DNA from: Nocardiopsis metallicus
GTDB taxonomy: Bacteria > Actinomycetota > Actinomycetes > Streptosporangiales > Streptosporangiaceae
Length of the DNA stretch: 64,000 bases
Reading direction: 5' to 3'
Assembly: GCF_014201115.1 (NCBI RefSeq)
Contig: NZ_JACHDO010000001.1
Location: 4,278,001 to 4,342,000 of the forward strand
Positions 1 through 8,103 of this stretch are shown one piece after another. The translations under genes and the position numbers were made by a program. Position 1 is the first letter of the stretch. The number at the start of each line of letters is the position of its first letter. The notes beneath the pieces are model-generated. The model had not been told where the DNA came from. It worked only from the letters and a program-made list of their open reading frames with translations, and did no database searches.

Positions 1-1443
1 CAGGATCACCATCACCGCGATCCACGGCTGTCCCAGGGTGAGGGTGGACAGCAGGGCGAGGAAGCCCACGTAGGGCGGGATCGGTCCGGAGGATCCCACT
101 CCGCTGTCCGGGTGTCCGGACAGGTACAGGTTCCACAGGTCCAGGGCGTTACCGGTGACCGGGGGCAGGGCGCCGCCCGCGAGCATCCCGCCGAACAGCA
201 GCGAGCGTTCGGCGATGATCGTGATCACGGTCAGGCCGATGACCAGCAGGGGCCCCGGTTGCAGGACCACCCGGCGCAGGAACGAACTGGAGTCGTCGGC
301 GAGGCCGTCGTCCTCCTCCCCCGGCGCGGTGGTGACCGCCTGGTGGCGTCCGGCGGTGTCGCCCACCCGTTCACCGGTGAGGACGCCGGTGACCGCGTCG
401 GCGAACTGCCGCATGGCCACACCCCTGGCCAGGTAGGGCCGGATGGCGCTGTAGGTGCGGCGTCGGTCGCGGCGGCGCCGGAAACGCGCCCGGGCCAGGC
501 GGAAGGGCCGACCGTAGACGAGAGTGATCGCGGCCGCCTCGTCCAGCGCGTTGGCCGGCTGCTTGATGAGCAGGTACATGATCACGCGCAGCAGCGACCC
601 GACGGAGTTGCGCAGCAGCGCGAACACCATCCCGCCGAAGGGCAGGTTGGCCAGCAGCACGAACACCGCGTGCCTGCGGTCCACCCGGCGGGGGTGGTTG
701 CGGGTGGCGGTGATCCTCCGGCGGCGGCGGGCCGAGGCCTCGGCGTGGTAGGCGACGGCTTCGGGGACCATGCGGACCCGCAGTCCGGCCCCGCCCACGC
801 GCCAGCAGAAGTCGATGTCGTCGCGGAACAGCGGCAGCGCCGGGTCGAAGCCGCCGAGGCGGTTCCACACGTCGCGGCGGACCAGCATGCCCGCGCTGGA
901 GACGGCCAGGACCTGGCGGGTGCCGTCGTGCTGACCGTGGTCGAACTCACGCTGCTCCAGCCCGGTCTCGCGGCGGCCCGCGCCATCGATGGTGACGCCG
1001 ACCTCCACGAGGAGGCGGCGGTCGAACCAGTCCCGGAGTTTGGGGCCCAGGACGGCCGCGCGCGGGTCCTTGTCCGCGGCGGCCAGGAGCTGTTCGAGGG
1101 TGTCCTTCTCCGGGGTGAGGTCGTCGTGGATGAGCCAGATCCACTCCGTGGCGTCCTCGTCGAACCCGCTCACCTCGGTGGTGGACCTGGGCAGGTCGAG
1201 TGCGGCCTTGACCGCGTCGCCGTAGCCGGTCCGGGCGGGCAGGTCGAGGACGGCGTCGGCCGGGAGGTGGTCGGCGAGGATGTCGGGGCTGCCGTCGGAA
1301 CTTCCGGTGTCGGCGGCCACGACCCGCTGCACCGGCCGGGTCTGGGCGCGGAGCGCGGACAGGGTTTCCGGCAGCCACCGTGCGCCGTCGTGGGACACGA
1401 TGACCGCGGTGACGACATGGCGGGCGGAATCCAGGTCAAGCAC
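1..1443 (-). CDS. GT2 family glycosyltransferase, membrane-anchored (3' end outside window)
   Basis: The reading frame runs off the window edge, so the C-terminus is missing. From a GTG start the protein opens with a GT-A fold: VSHDGARWLPETLSAL, then AADTGSSDGS, an IHDDLTP acidic metal-binding motif near residue 100 and DIDFCWR near residue 190. After about residue 370 hydrophobic segments begin (PGPLLVIGLTVITIIAE and others). This is the usual layout of large actinobacterial cell-envelope glycosyltransferases that use activated sugar on the cytoplasmic side. No strong ribosome site precedes the GTG; a GGAGAG lies about 15 bases upstream, so the start is tentative. It is downstream of whiB on the same strand, separated by a terminator, so probably its own transcription unit. 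Substrate unknown. Confidence 0.8.
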   Translation of the reverse strand, partial: MLDLDSARHVVTAVIVSHDGARWLPETLSALRAQTRPVQRVVAADTGSSDGSPDILADHLPADAVLDLPARTGYGDAVKAALDLPRSTTEVSGFDEDATEWIWLIHDDLTPEKDTLEQLLAAADKDPRAAVLGPKLRDWFDRRLLVEVGVTIDGAGRRETGLEQREFDHGQHDGTRQVLAVSSAGMLVRRDVWNRLGGFDPALPLFRDDIDFCWRVGGAGLRVRMVPEAVAYHAEASARRRRRITATRNHPRRVDRRHAVFVLLANLPFGGMVFALLRNSVGSLLRVIMYLLIKQPANALDEAAAITLVYGRPFRLARARFRRRRDRRRTYSAIRPYLARGVAMRQFADAVTGVLTGERVGDTAGRHQAVTTAPGEEDDGLADDSSSFLRRVVLQPGPLLVIGLTVITIIAERSLLFGGMLAGGALPPVTGNALDLWNLYLSGHPDSGVGSSGPIPPYVGFLALLSTLTLGQPWIAVMVIL

Positions 1444-1711
1444 GGCTGTGGTGGGTTCTCTCCGGGAGAAGGGTCTCGGGCCCGTGTGCGGGTCCGGGGG
1501 TGTCTGCCGGCCTTGGCGGCCGGTGGGCGCGCGTGTGCGCCGGGCGCGGCCCGCGGACGCGAACGCGGGACATCACGATACGCCACCCCGCGTCATTACG
1601 GACCTATTCGGTCGGGGTGAGGCGGGGGCGACCATATCGGAGCATTCGGCACCGGTGCGGCAACCCGCCCCAATCTTGCCCAAGGCCGTGAAGGGTGCCG
1701 AACATGAAAAA

Positions 1712-1742
1712 GGCGCGCCCGGGCTCGTGACCCGGACGCGCC
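1712..1742 (-). terminator. Rho-independent terminator of whiB
   Basis: A 12-bp stem (GGCGCGCCCGGG paired with CCCGGACGCGCC, one G-T type mismatch) with a 7-base loop. On the minus strand it is followed by a run of five T. It lies just after the whiB stop codon. The rest of the 312-base gap between the glycosyltransferase start and whiB shows no gene that I can support. Confidence 0.75.
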
Positions 1743-1755
1743 GCAACGCGTACTC

Positions 1756-2043
1756 CTACAGCATGTCCGCCAGGAAATCGAAATCTCCCCCGGCGGCTTT
1801 CTTCAGCCTTCGGCGTTCACGCTCGGAGAGTCCCCCCCAGATGCCGAAGCGTTCGTCATGCTCCAGCGCGTATTCCAGGCACTCCGCACGAACCTCGCAC
1901 GACTGGCAGACCTTCTTGGCCTCCCTCGTCGAGCCGCCCTTCTCGGGGAAGAACGCCTCCGGGTCCGTCTGCGCGCACAGGGCGCGCTCCTGCCAGCCCA
2001 GATCTTCGTCCGAGCCGTGCGCCAGCGGGATGACCTCGCTCAT
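1756..2043 (-). CDS. whiB: WhiB/WhmD-type iron-sulfur transcription factor
   Basis: A 95-residue Wbl protein. It has the four iron-sulfur cluster cysteines (ALCAQ, then VCQSCEVRAEC as C-x2-C-x5-C), the GIWGG turn and a basic C-terminal region (SERERRRLKK). The N-terminus SEVIPLAHGSDEDLGWQERA matches the WhmD/WhiB2/Streptomyces WhiB subgroup, which controls septation and sporulation with WhiA (established for the family). The ATG at 2043 is preceded five bases away by AGGAGG; an in-frame GTG two codons upstream overlaps this site and is less likely. Location beside fbiA-fbiB mirrors the whiB2-fbiA-fbiB order of mycobacteria. The 240-base gap upstream is A+T-richer than its surroundings and should hold the promoter. 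Confidence 0.92.
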   Translation of the reverse strand: MSEVIPLAHGSDEDLGWQERALCAQTDPEAFFPEKGGSTREAKKVCQSCEVRAECLEYALEHDERFGIWGGLSERERRRLKKAAGGDFDFLADML

Positions 2044-2283
2044 GCGCACCTCCTGTAGCCCCCCAATAGATGTCCCCGACCCTTTTCGTCCCCCGGGCCG
2101 GCTGGAAATCCCACATTGGAATTACACGCGTGCGCATGACTGCGAGTCAAGCGCCCTGCGTGGTAATCCACTGAATATCATGTAACGAACCTCCAACGGC
2201 AGGCCCGCGATGTCCGTTCTGTGGATTACCACGCAATTCACGTACCTTCCCAAGGCGTGGGGAGCGTGGCGGATCAGGCGGGA

Positions 2284-3636
2284 TCAGCGCTGGCCATCGT
2301 TGCCGTACCAGTTCTGCTGGTTGTCCGTACCGCCCTGTCCTTGCTGGTCAGAGCCGTACGACGAGCCGGACTCGTACTGGTTTCCGTACGACGCACCGTT
2401 CTGGTCGGGCGTCTCGGTACCAGTGTTCTCACCGGAGTTAAAGAATGGTTCAACTCCGGGCTCGGAGGGTGTCTGACCCTGCTGGGCCGGGTCCTGGTAC
2501 CAACCGTGCTGGATGGCGTCCTGGGCCTGCTGGTCCGCGGCGGGCTGCCCCTCGTAGGTCTGCGGCGCGTACTGCGCCGGATCGTAGCCCTGGGCTGCGG
2601 CGTCCTGGCCATAGGCCTGCTGGGCGCCGGTGCCGTACGCCTGCTGCTGAGCAGCCGCGTCCTGACCGTAGGCGGCCTGCTGGCCGTACGCGTCCTGACC
2701 ATAGGCCTGCTGCTGACCCGAAGCGTCCTGGCCATAGGCCTGCTGGGCGCCGGTGCCGTACGCCTGCTGCTGAGCAGCCGCGTCCTGACCGTAGGCGGCC
2801 TGCTGGCCGTACGCGTCCTGGCCGTAGGCCTGCTGGGCGCCGGTGCCGTACGCCTGCTGCTGAGCAGCCGCGTCCTGACCGTAAGCCTGCTGGCCGTACG
2901 CGTCCTGACCATAGGCCTGCTGCTGACCCGAAGCGTCCTGGCCATAGGCCTGCTGGGCGCCGGTGCCGTACGCCTGCTGCTGAGCAGCCGCGTCCTGACC
3001 GTAAGCCTGCTGGCCGTACGCGTCCTGACCATAGGCCTGCTGCTGACCCGAAGCGTCCTGGCCATAGGCCTGCTGCGGAGCACCCGTCTGCGCCGGATCG
3101 GCAGCCGGGTAGCCGGGCTGGGCGAACGACTGCTGGGCACCGGTCGCGGGCGGGAACTGCTGCTGGCCGTACATCTGCTGCTGCGGCTGCGACCGCGGAA
3201 CGACCGTGGGGTCGTTGAAGATCTTGATCAGGTAGAACCCGAAGAAGCCGAGCACCGCGAGCAGGGCCGCCCGGTGCAGGAAGCCCGCGAAGGCCAGACC
3301 GCCGTTGTCGATATCGATGAACCCGCTGATCAGGCCGATCAGACCGAAGAGCAGGCCGACACCGACCATGATCATCGCGGTCAGGATCACCGGGAAGGAC
3401 GCCGGGCGGGTGCGCTCGCTGGTGAGCACCAGGGCTACCGCGGCCACCAGCAACAGGGTGATGGTGATGCCGTAGAAGGAGGACCCGGCCGAACCCATGG
3501 CCCAGGCGAAGCTCCCGTTGTACTCACTCGATCTGATGATCAGCTCGATAAGTCCGGCAAGCATCTGGACGCCCACGGCCCCCAGCAGGACCCAGGCCCC
3601 GGGAAGGCGCAGGCGTTCTAGTGTTTCGTTGTTCAA
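2284..3636 (-). CDS. Four-TM membrane protein with Tyr/Gly/Gln/Ala repeat tail
   Basis: A 450-residue protein of two halves. Residues 1 to about 145 contain four hydrophobic segments (WVLLGAVGVQMLAGLIELII, a YGITITLLLVAAVALVL segment, a MIMVGVGLLFGLIGLISG segment, and one around AALLAVLGFFGFYLI). From about residue 150 to the end the chain is low complexity: PQQQMYGQQQF, then many copies of YGQDA and QQQAYG, ending in an acidic/Asn/Gln-rich tail. The start is TTG with GAGGGG upstream inside an AGAGG/CCTCT inverted repeat. The tail resembles prion-like or phase-separating sequences in composition only; no function can be assigned. It is divergent from fbiA and upstream of whiB on the same strand. 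Confidence 0.8.
   Translation of the reverse strand: MNNETLERLRLPGAWVLLGAVGVQMLAGLIELIIRSSEYNGSFAWAMGSAGSSFYGITITLLLVAAVALVLTSERTRPASFPVILTAMIMVGVGLLFGLIGLISGFIDIDNGGLAFAGFLHRAALLAVLGFFGFYLIKIFNDPTVVPRSQPQQQMYGQQQFPPATGAQQSFAQPGYPAADPAQTGAPQQAYGQDASGQQQAYGQDAYGQQAYGQDAAAQQQAYGTGAQQAYGQDASGQQQAYGQDAYGQQAYGQDAAAQQQAYGTGAQQAYGQDAYGQQAAYGQDAAAQQQAYGTGAQQAYGQDASGQQQAYGQDAYGQQAAYGQDAAAQQQAYGTGAQQAYGQDAAAQGYDPAQYAPQTYEGQPAADQQAQDAIQHGWYQDPAQQGQTPSEPGVEPFFNSGENTGTETPDQNGASYGNQYESGSSYGSDQQGQGGTDNQQNWYGNDGQR
2608..3060. repeat. In-frame tandem repeats coding the YGQDA tail
   Basis: Near-identical coding repeats. The segment at 2881-2940 is exactly repeated at 3001-3060, and 2821-2880 differs from 2941-3000 by one visible base, giving a 120-bp (40-residue) unit. 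Related blocks begin near 2608 and 2731, so unit spacing is 123, 90 and 120 bp. All lengths are multiples of three and keep the frame of the membrane protein gene. Such arrays expand and contract by slippage or recombination, so copy number probably varies between strains. Confidence 0.85.
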
Positions 3637-3883
3637 GAGAGGTTCCCCTCTGCTGCTTCGCCGTCGCGTCGGAGGAAGCTTGGCATATCGTCGGGCTGTC
3701 GGGTGAATCGGCCGGGGCGCGCCGGGGAAGGAAACGGGGACACCGAACGCGGGGCCGATGGAGTGGGATGGCGACCGCCGCCCGAAGGTTCACACACCGT
3801 CGGTACCGGAATGGTCACGCCAGATCGTACCCACGGTGGGGCAGACGACCCATACACGCCCCCAGCCTGCCAGACTTGGGCGC

Positions 3884-4873
3884 ATGCGGATAGTCGTACC
3901 GGCCGGCGGTATCGGCGGCGCGCGCTTCCTCCGCGGCCTCAAGGCCGCTCTGGGAACCGACGCTGCGACCGAATCGGACCAGGCCACAGACCACCAGATC
4001 ACCGTCATCGGCAACACCGGTGACGACATCACCCTCTTCGGTCTCCGGATCTGCCCCGATCTGGACACTGTGATGTACACCCTCGGAGGCGGGATCAACG
4101 AGGAGCAGGGCTGGGGCAGGACCGACGAGACCTTCACGGTCAAGGAGGAACTCGCCGCCTACGGGATGAAGCCCACCTGGTTCGGGCTGGGTGACCGGGA
4201 CACCGCCACCCACATCGTGCGGGCTCAGATGATCGCCGCGGGCTACCCGCTCTCCGCGATCACCACCGCCCTGTGCGACCGCTGGCAGCCCGGTGTGCGG
4301 CTGATGCCGATGACCGACGACCAGGTCGAGACGCACGTGATCGTCAACGACGAGGAGGGGCGCCGGGCCATCCACTTCCAGGAGTGGTGGATCAAGCACC
4401 GGGCCGCGCTGCCCGCCGAGCAGATCATCAGCCTGGGCGCGGAGAAGGCCAAGCCCGCCCCCGGTGTGATCCGCGCCATCCGCAACGCCGACGCCGTCAT
4501 CATCCCGCCGTCCAACCCCGTGGTGAGTGTGGGCTCCATCCTCGGTATCGAGGGCATCCGCGAGGCCATGGTCGACAAGACCGTGGTGGGCGTCTCCCCG
4601 ATCATCGGCGGCGCACCGGTGCGCGGGATGGCCGACGCCTGCCTGAGCGCCATCGGGGTGGAGACCAGCGCGGGCGCGGTCGCCGAACACCTCGGCTCGG
4701 ACCTGCTGGACGGCTGGCTGGTGGACGAGGCCGACGCGGGCACCGAGGTGGACGGGATCGAGGTGCGTTCCCGCCCGCTGTACATGAGCGACCCGGCGGC
4801 CACCGAGGCGCTGGCCCAGGCGGCCCTGGACCTGGCGGTCGAGCTGTCCGAGCGGAAGGCCCAGGGGCAGTGA
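3884..4873 (+). CDS. fbiA: 2-phospho-L-lactate (or PEP-derived) transferase CofD/FbiA
   Basis: A 329-residue member of the CofD family, the usual length. It joins the activated three-carbon guanylyl compound to the deazaflavin FO, giving the F420-0 (or dehydro-F420-0) core in the cytoplasm. Visible features are the N-terminal GGIGGARFLRGL nucleotide-binding turn, the GNTGDDITLFGL motif, the LGDRDTATHI segment and IPPSNPVVSVG. The ATG at 3884 was chosen because homology to CofD starts at once with MRIVVPAGGIGG; only a weak ribosome site is seen and a short or leaderless transcript is possible. Its stop overlaps the fbiB start by four bases (GTGA), so translation is coupled. Confidence 0.95.
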   Translation: MRIVVPAGGIGGARFLRGLKAALGTDAATESDQATDHQITVIGNTGDDITLFGLRICPDLDTVMYTLGGGINEEQGWGRTDETFTVKEELAAYGMKPTWFGLGDRDTATHIVRAQMIAAGYPLSAITTALCDRWQPGVRLMPMTDDQVETHVIVNDEEGRRAIHFQEWWIKHRAALPAEQIISLGAEKAKPAPGVIRAIRNADAVIIPPSNPVVSVGSILGIEGIREAMVDKTVVGVSPIIGGAPVRGMADACLSAIGVETSAGAVAEHLGSDLLDGWLVDEADAGTEVDGIEVRSRPLYMSDPAATEALAQAALDLAVELSERKAQGQ

Positions 4874-6213
4874 GCGCGCATCCCGGGACGCCGGAATCCC
4901 TGACGCCGGACGTGCGGGTCTCAGAAGTACGGGTGCGCGGACTCGGCGGGATCCCCGAAGTGGCTTCGGGCGACGACCTCGCCGCGCTGATCGCCGACGC
5001 CGTGGCCGCCTCGGAGCAGCCCCTGGCCGACGGCGACATCCTGGTGGTCACCTCCAAGATCGTCAGCAAGGCCGAGGGGCGGTCCCTGCCGGGCGACGAC
5101 CGCGAGGCGGCCATCGACGCCGAGACCCAGCGCGTGGTGGCCCGGATGGGCCGCACCCGGATCGTGCAGACCCGGCAGGGCCTGGTCATGGCCGCCGCCG
5201 GGGTGGACGCCTCCAACGTCGAACCCGGCACCGTGCTCCTGCTGCCCGAGGACTCCGACGCCTCCGCGCGCGCCCTGCGCGCGGGCGTGCGCGCGCGCCT
5301 GGGCGTGCGCGTGGGAGTCATCGTCTCGGACACCTTCGGGCGCCCCTGGCGGATCGGCCAGACCGACGTCGCCATCGGCGCGGCCGGGCTGCGTGCCGCC
5401 CAGGACCTGCGCGGCACCGTCGACACCCACGGCAACCTCATGGAGGCCACGGTCAACGCGGTGGCCGACGAGATCGCGGGCGCCGGTGAGCTGGTCAAGG
5501 GCAAGACCTCCGGGGTGCCGGTCGCCGTGGTCTCGGGCCTGGGCGACCTGGTCACCGAGGATGACGGGCCCGGCGCCGCGGAGCTGGTCCGCTCGGCCGA
5601 CGCCGACCTGTTCCGGTACGGGTCCAGGGACGTGGTCGCGGCCCGCCGCACCGTGCGCTCCTTCACCGACCGGCCGGTGGATCCGGCTCTGGTGCGCCGG
5701 GCGGTGGCCGCCGCCGTGACCGCGCCCGCCCCGCACCACACCACGCCCTGGCGGTACGTGCTGGTGGAGTCCGCCCACACCCGCAAGCGGCTGCTGGACG
5801 CGATGCTGCAGGCCTGGGTGGCCGACCTGCGCGGTGACGGGTTCACCGAGGAGCAGATCGCCAGGCGGACCAGGCGCGGGGACGTACTGCGCGGCGCGCC
5901 CTACCTGGTGGTTCCGTTCCTGGTCGCGGACGGCGCGCACCCCTATCCGGACGAGCGCCGGGCCGACGCCGAGCGGTCGATGTTCCTGGTGGCCATGGGC
6001 GCCGGGGTGCAGAGCCTGCTGGTGGGCCTGGCCATGGAGGGTCTGGGTTCGGCGTGGATCTCCTCCACGATGTTCTGCGCCGATGTCGTGCGCGAGGTGC
6101 TGGACGTGCCCGGGGACTGGCAGCCGATGGGCGCGGTGGCCGTGGGTTACGCGGCCGAGGCCCCCAAGGAGCGGCCACCCCGCGACCCGGACGCCTTCGT
6201 CGAGATCCGCTGA
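4870..6213 (+). CDS. fbiB: Coenzyme F420:L-glutamate ligase / dehydro-F420 reductase FbiB
   Basis: A 447-residue bifunctional protein matching mycobacterial FbiB in length. Residues 1 to about 250 are the CofE-like ligase that adds glutamates to F420-0 (motifs TSKIVSKAEGR, SDTFGRPWR, KGKTSGVPVAVVSG). Residues about 255-447 are the FMN-binding nitroreductase-like domain (ARRTVRSFTDRPVD, TAPAPHHTTPWRYV, GLGSAWISS) that reduces the dehydro form and supports tail extension. The start is a GTG overlapping the fbiA stop. Its last nine codons lie in a 27-bp sequence that recurs exactly at 14496-14522, next to a second stop codon; see findings. Confidence 0.95.
   Translation: MSAHPGTPESLTPDVRVSEVRVRGLGGIPEVASGDDLAALIADAVAASEQPLADGDILVVTSKIVSKAEGRSLPGDDREAAIDAETQRVVARMGRTRIVQTRQGLVMAAAGVDASNVEPGTVLLLPEDSDASARALRAGVRARLGVRVGVIVSDTFGRPWRIGQTDVAIGAAGLRAAQDLRGTVDTHGNLMEATVNAVADEIAGAGELVKGKTSGVPVAVVSGLGDLVTEDDGPGAAELVRSADADLFRYGSRDVVAARRTVRSFTDRPVDPALVRRAVAAAVTAPAPHHTTPWRYVLVESAHTRKRLLDAMLQAWVADLRGDGFTEEQIARRTRRGDVLRGAPYLVVPFLVADGAHPYPDERRADAERSMFLVAMGAGVQSLLVGLAMEGLGSAWISSTMFCADVVREVLDVPGDWQPMGAVAVGYAAEAPKERPPRDPDAFVEIR
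6178..6204. repeat. Left copy of 27-bp direct repeat (3' end of fbiB)
   Basis: This 27-bp stretch codes the end of FbiB (RDPDAFVE) and is identical to 14496-14522. The two copies bracket 8.3 kb of accessory DNA. The right copy is followed by GTGCGGTAG (V-R-stop) where the left copy has ATCCGCTGA (I-R-stop), so the right copy also reads as a FbiB C-terminus. This looks like an att-type or recombination footprint. Confidence 0.8.
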
Positions 6214-6371
6214 CCCTGTCGGTGGTTGGCTGCCCTGTCGGCCTGATCTGGGACTGATCCAGACCGAACGGGTCCTTACCGAACTCGGGAGGATCGAGCG
6301 CACGGCGAGGCCCGGTGTCCTCTCGATGGAGCAACGGGCCTCGTCATCACCAACAACAACGCAGAAGGCCA

Positions 6372-7217
6372 CTACCGTGGGGTGAGTAGTTCCTCCACCC
6401 GCCGCCGAACATGCGGGAGCAAGCGGGCGTGAAGGTCGTCGCGTACCGCTGCCTGGATCACCTCCGCAGCGATGATCAACTGAGAGAACCGCCCGGCTTC
6501 GGTCTCCAACACGTCGGCGAACACCTCGCGCACCCTGGCCGCTGTTCTCGGTTCGGGAAGCGCGTAGGTGTGGAGAACGGCGGCGTCGTATCCAGCTGGG
6601 GCCATCCCCCACCCCTCCCAGTCGATGATCGCTAGCGGGACTGCGGTGAGGTTGGCCCAGTGGAGGTCTCCGTGAGAGGTCTCCCACTCCGACACGGTGA
6701 GGTCCGTGCCCGCCAACTCCGGGATGAACTTCGGAAGGCGTTCGATGAACCCGGGTGTGTGGCTTCGCTGCCGGTGCTGTGGCACGGATGCCTGACGAAG
6801 ACGATCGAGCGCGCCCCGCAACTCGTTCCACCAGCGGTCCGAGACCGAAGGCGGTTCGGACAGGTCAGGGGTCTTCGACGCCATACGGCCGGTGAGCCGT
6901 TCCCATAGGTGGGCCTGGAACACCAGGCCCGTCTCCGGCTCGGCCCAGGCATGTTCACCGAGCAGAGACGGCCGCGGAATCGTGTCATCGAGTAGCACGT
7001 CAGCGAGCGTAGAACCCTCCCACATCCTCCCGCCCGGCTTGGTCGCACTCATCACCCGCAACCATGCCGGAACTCCGTCGACGGTGGCCGGGCCGCTCAG
7101 GGTTCTGCCGCCCAAACCGGGATACAGATCGGCTCCGGGGTCGGGTGTGGCGTCGAGCTCGCGCGCTGCACGGTTCCACCGGTCGGCCAGGTCAGGAAAC
7201 GGGTTGGAGCAGGTCAC
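6372..7217 (-). CDS. Aminoglycoside-phosphotransferase-fold kinase (APH family)
   Basis: A 281-residue APH/choline-kinase-like protein. The Brenner-type catalytic motif is SHGDLHWANL near residue 192, followed by the metal-binding IDWEGWG near residue 211. These predict ATP-dependent phosphorylation of a small molecule or peptide. The GTG at 7217 has AAGGAG four bases upstream; starts further up would run deeper into the preceding gene. It already overlaps the aldo-keto reductase by 26 bases and is last in a four-gene unit behind the peptide, JmjC and AKR genes. The N-lobe is short and divergent, so activity on antibiotics should not be assumed; a tailoring role in the operon is my inference. 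Confidence 0.8.
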   Translation of the reverse strand: MTCSNPFPDLADRWNRAARELDATPDPGADLYPGLGGRTLSGPATVDGVPAWLRVMSATKPGGRMWEGSTLADVLLDDTIPRPSLLGEHAWAEPETGLVFQAHLWERLTGRMASKTPDLSEPPSVSDRWWNELRGALDRLRQASVPQHRQRSHTPGFIERLPKFIPELAGTDLTVSEWETSHGDLHWANLTAVPLAIIDWEGWGMAPAGYDAAVLHTYALPEPRTAARVREVFADVLETEAGRFSQLIIAAEVIQAAVRDDLHARLLPHVRRRVEELLTPR

Positions 7218-8103
7218 AGATCTCCTTGAGTCGGAGCGGAGGCAGCTGTGGGGAGTCCACCACATCAGCGGCCTCACGCCAGTGGTCGGCGCTTCCGGTG
7301 CTCAGCAACAGCCCGGTGAGCCCCGGAGTGGAAACGGCGACCATCAGGGCCGCCTGCGCGTTGGTGGCTCCGAAGGCGACGTAGTCAGCCAAGCCCTCGT
7401 TGATCCGGCCGAGCAACTCACCACCGTGCAACGGGGCCGACCCCCATACCTCCAATCCTGCCTGTCCGGCAGCGGGGATGGGGCCATCTCCGGCGAGTGC
7501 CTGCCTGATCGGCCCGATCTCCACCATGGACACCGGAAGCTGGATCGCGCGCAGGCCCGCCTCTCCTCCACCTGAGGCTTCCTCAGCAAGCTTGACCAGT
7601 TCGCGGACGGAGAAGGCACCGTCTCGAAAACCGTTCCACGTAGCCACTCCGTAGCCGAGCACGGTGCCGGTATCACGGAGGTCTTCGAGTGCGACGAATG
7701 CCGAGCGAAGGCGTGCGAGCAGTGCGTCACGGTCACCGGAATGGCGGTGCTCCGGGTTGTGCAGGTAGACCAGATCCAGCTGGTCGCGCTGTACCTCCGC
7801 GCAATTCATCGCGACCTGGTAATGCACGTAGTCGGGGGCGATGCTGTGCCGTCGCAGAGCTTCGGCCTCGGAGATCACCCGGCTGTACAGGGCTGCGCGC
7901 GCCTGGTCGGCCGTCATGTGTCCGACCTTCGTGGCGATCCTCATCCGGGGGTGTGCTCTGAGAACCGGCGATATCGCCGCCTGGTGGGTTCCATGTCCGT
8001 AGACCGGGGCGGTGTCGATGAGCGGACATCCGGCCGCAGCCGCGATGGTCGCCGAGGTGACGGCATCGCGGCTGCGGTAAGTGCCCAGGCCGAGCAGGGT
8101 CAT
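7192..8103 (-). CDS. Aldo/keto reductase
   Basis: A 303-residue (alpha/beta)8 NADPH-dependent oxidoreductase. The catalytic tetrad is visible: D and Y in LIDTAPVYGHGTHQ, K in IATKVGHMT, H in DLVYLHNPEH. C-terminal cofactor-loop residues are degenerate (LLLSTGSADHWREA). The ATG at 8103 overlaps the JmjC gene stop by four bases (ATGA), so the two are translationally coupled. It likely reduces or oxidises a carbonyl/alcohol in the product of the operon. The family is broad, so the substrate cannot be read from sequence. Confidence 0.88.
   Translation of the reverse strand: MTLLGLGTYRSRDAVTSATIAAAAGCPLIDTAPVYGHGTHQAAISPVLRAHPRMRIATKVGHMTADQARAALYSRVISEAEALRRHSIAPDYVHYQVAMNCAEVQRDQLDLVYLHNPEHRHSGDRDALLARLRSAFVALEDLRDTGTVLGYGVATWNGFRDGAFSVRELVKLAEEASGGGEAGLRAIQLPVSMVEIGPIRQALAGDGPIPAAGQAGLEVWGSAPLHGGELLGRINEGLADYVAFGATNAQAALMVAVSTPGLTGLLLSTGSADHWREAADVVDSPQLPPLRLKEICDLLQPVS

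Noticed and set aside
112..1620. Long plus-strand open frame of about 500 codons opposite the glycosyltransferase
   Set aside because: It is Gln/Gly/His/Val-rich without any family motif, and the minus strand codes a clear GT2 protein; it is a mirror of high-GC codon bias.
2608..3060. CRISPR-like array
   Set aside because: Units are contiguous, multiples of three and in frame with a protein; there are no unique spacers and no cas genes.
2221..3621. Plus-strand frame rich in LLSSRVLTVGGLLAVRVL repeats over the YGQDA tail
   Set aside because: It is the complement of the tandem repeats in the membrane protein gene; the minus-strand frame has real membrane helices and a start signal.
6372..7217. 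Aminoglycoside resistance gene
   Set aside because: The APH fold is present but the gene is coupled to a tailoring operon and has no close resemblance to known resistance kinases that I can recognise.
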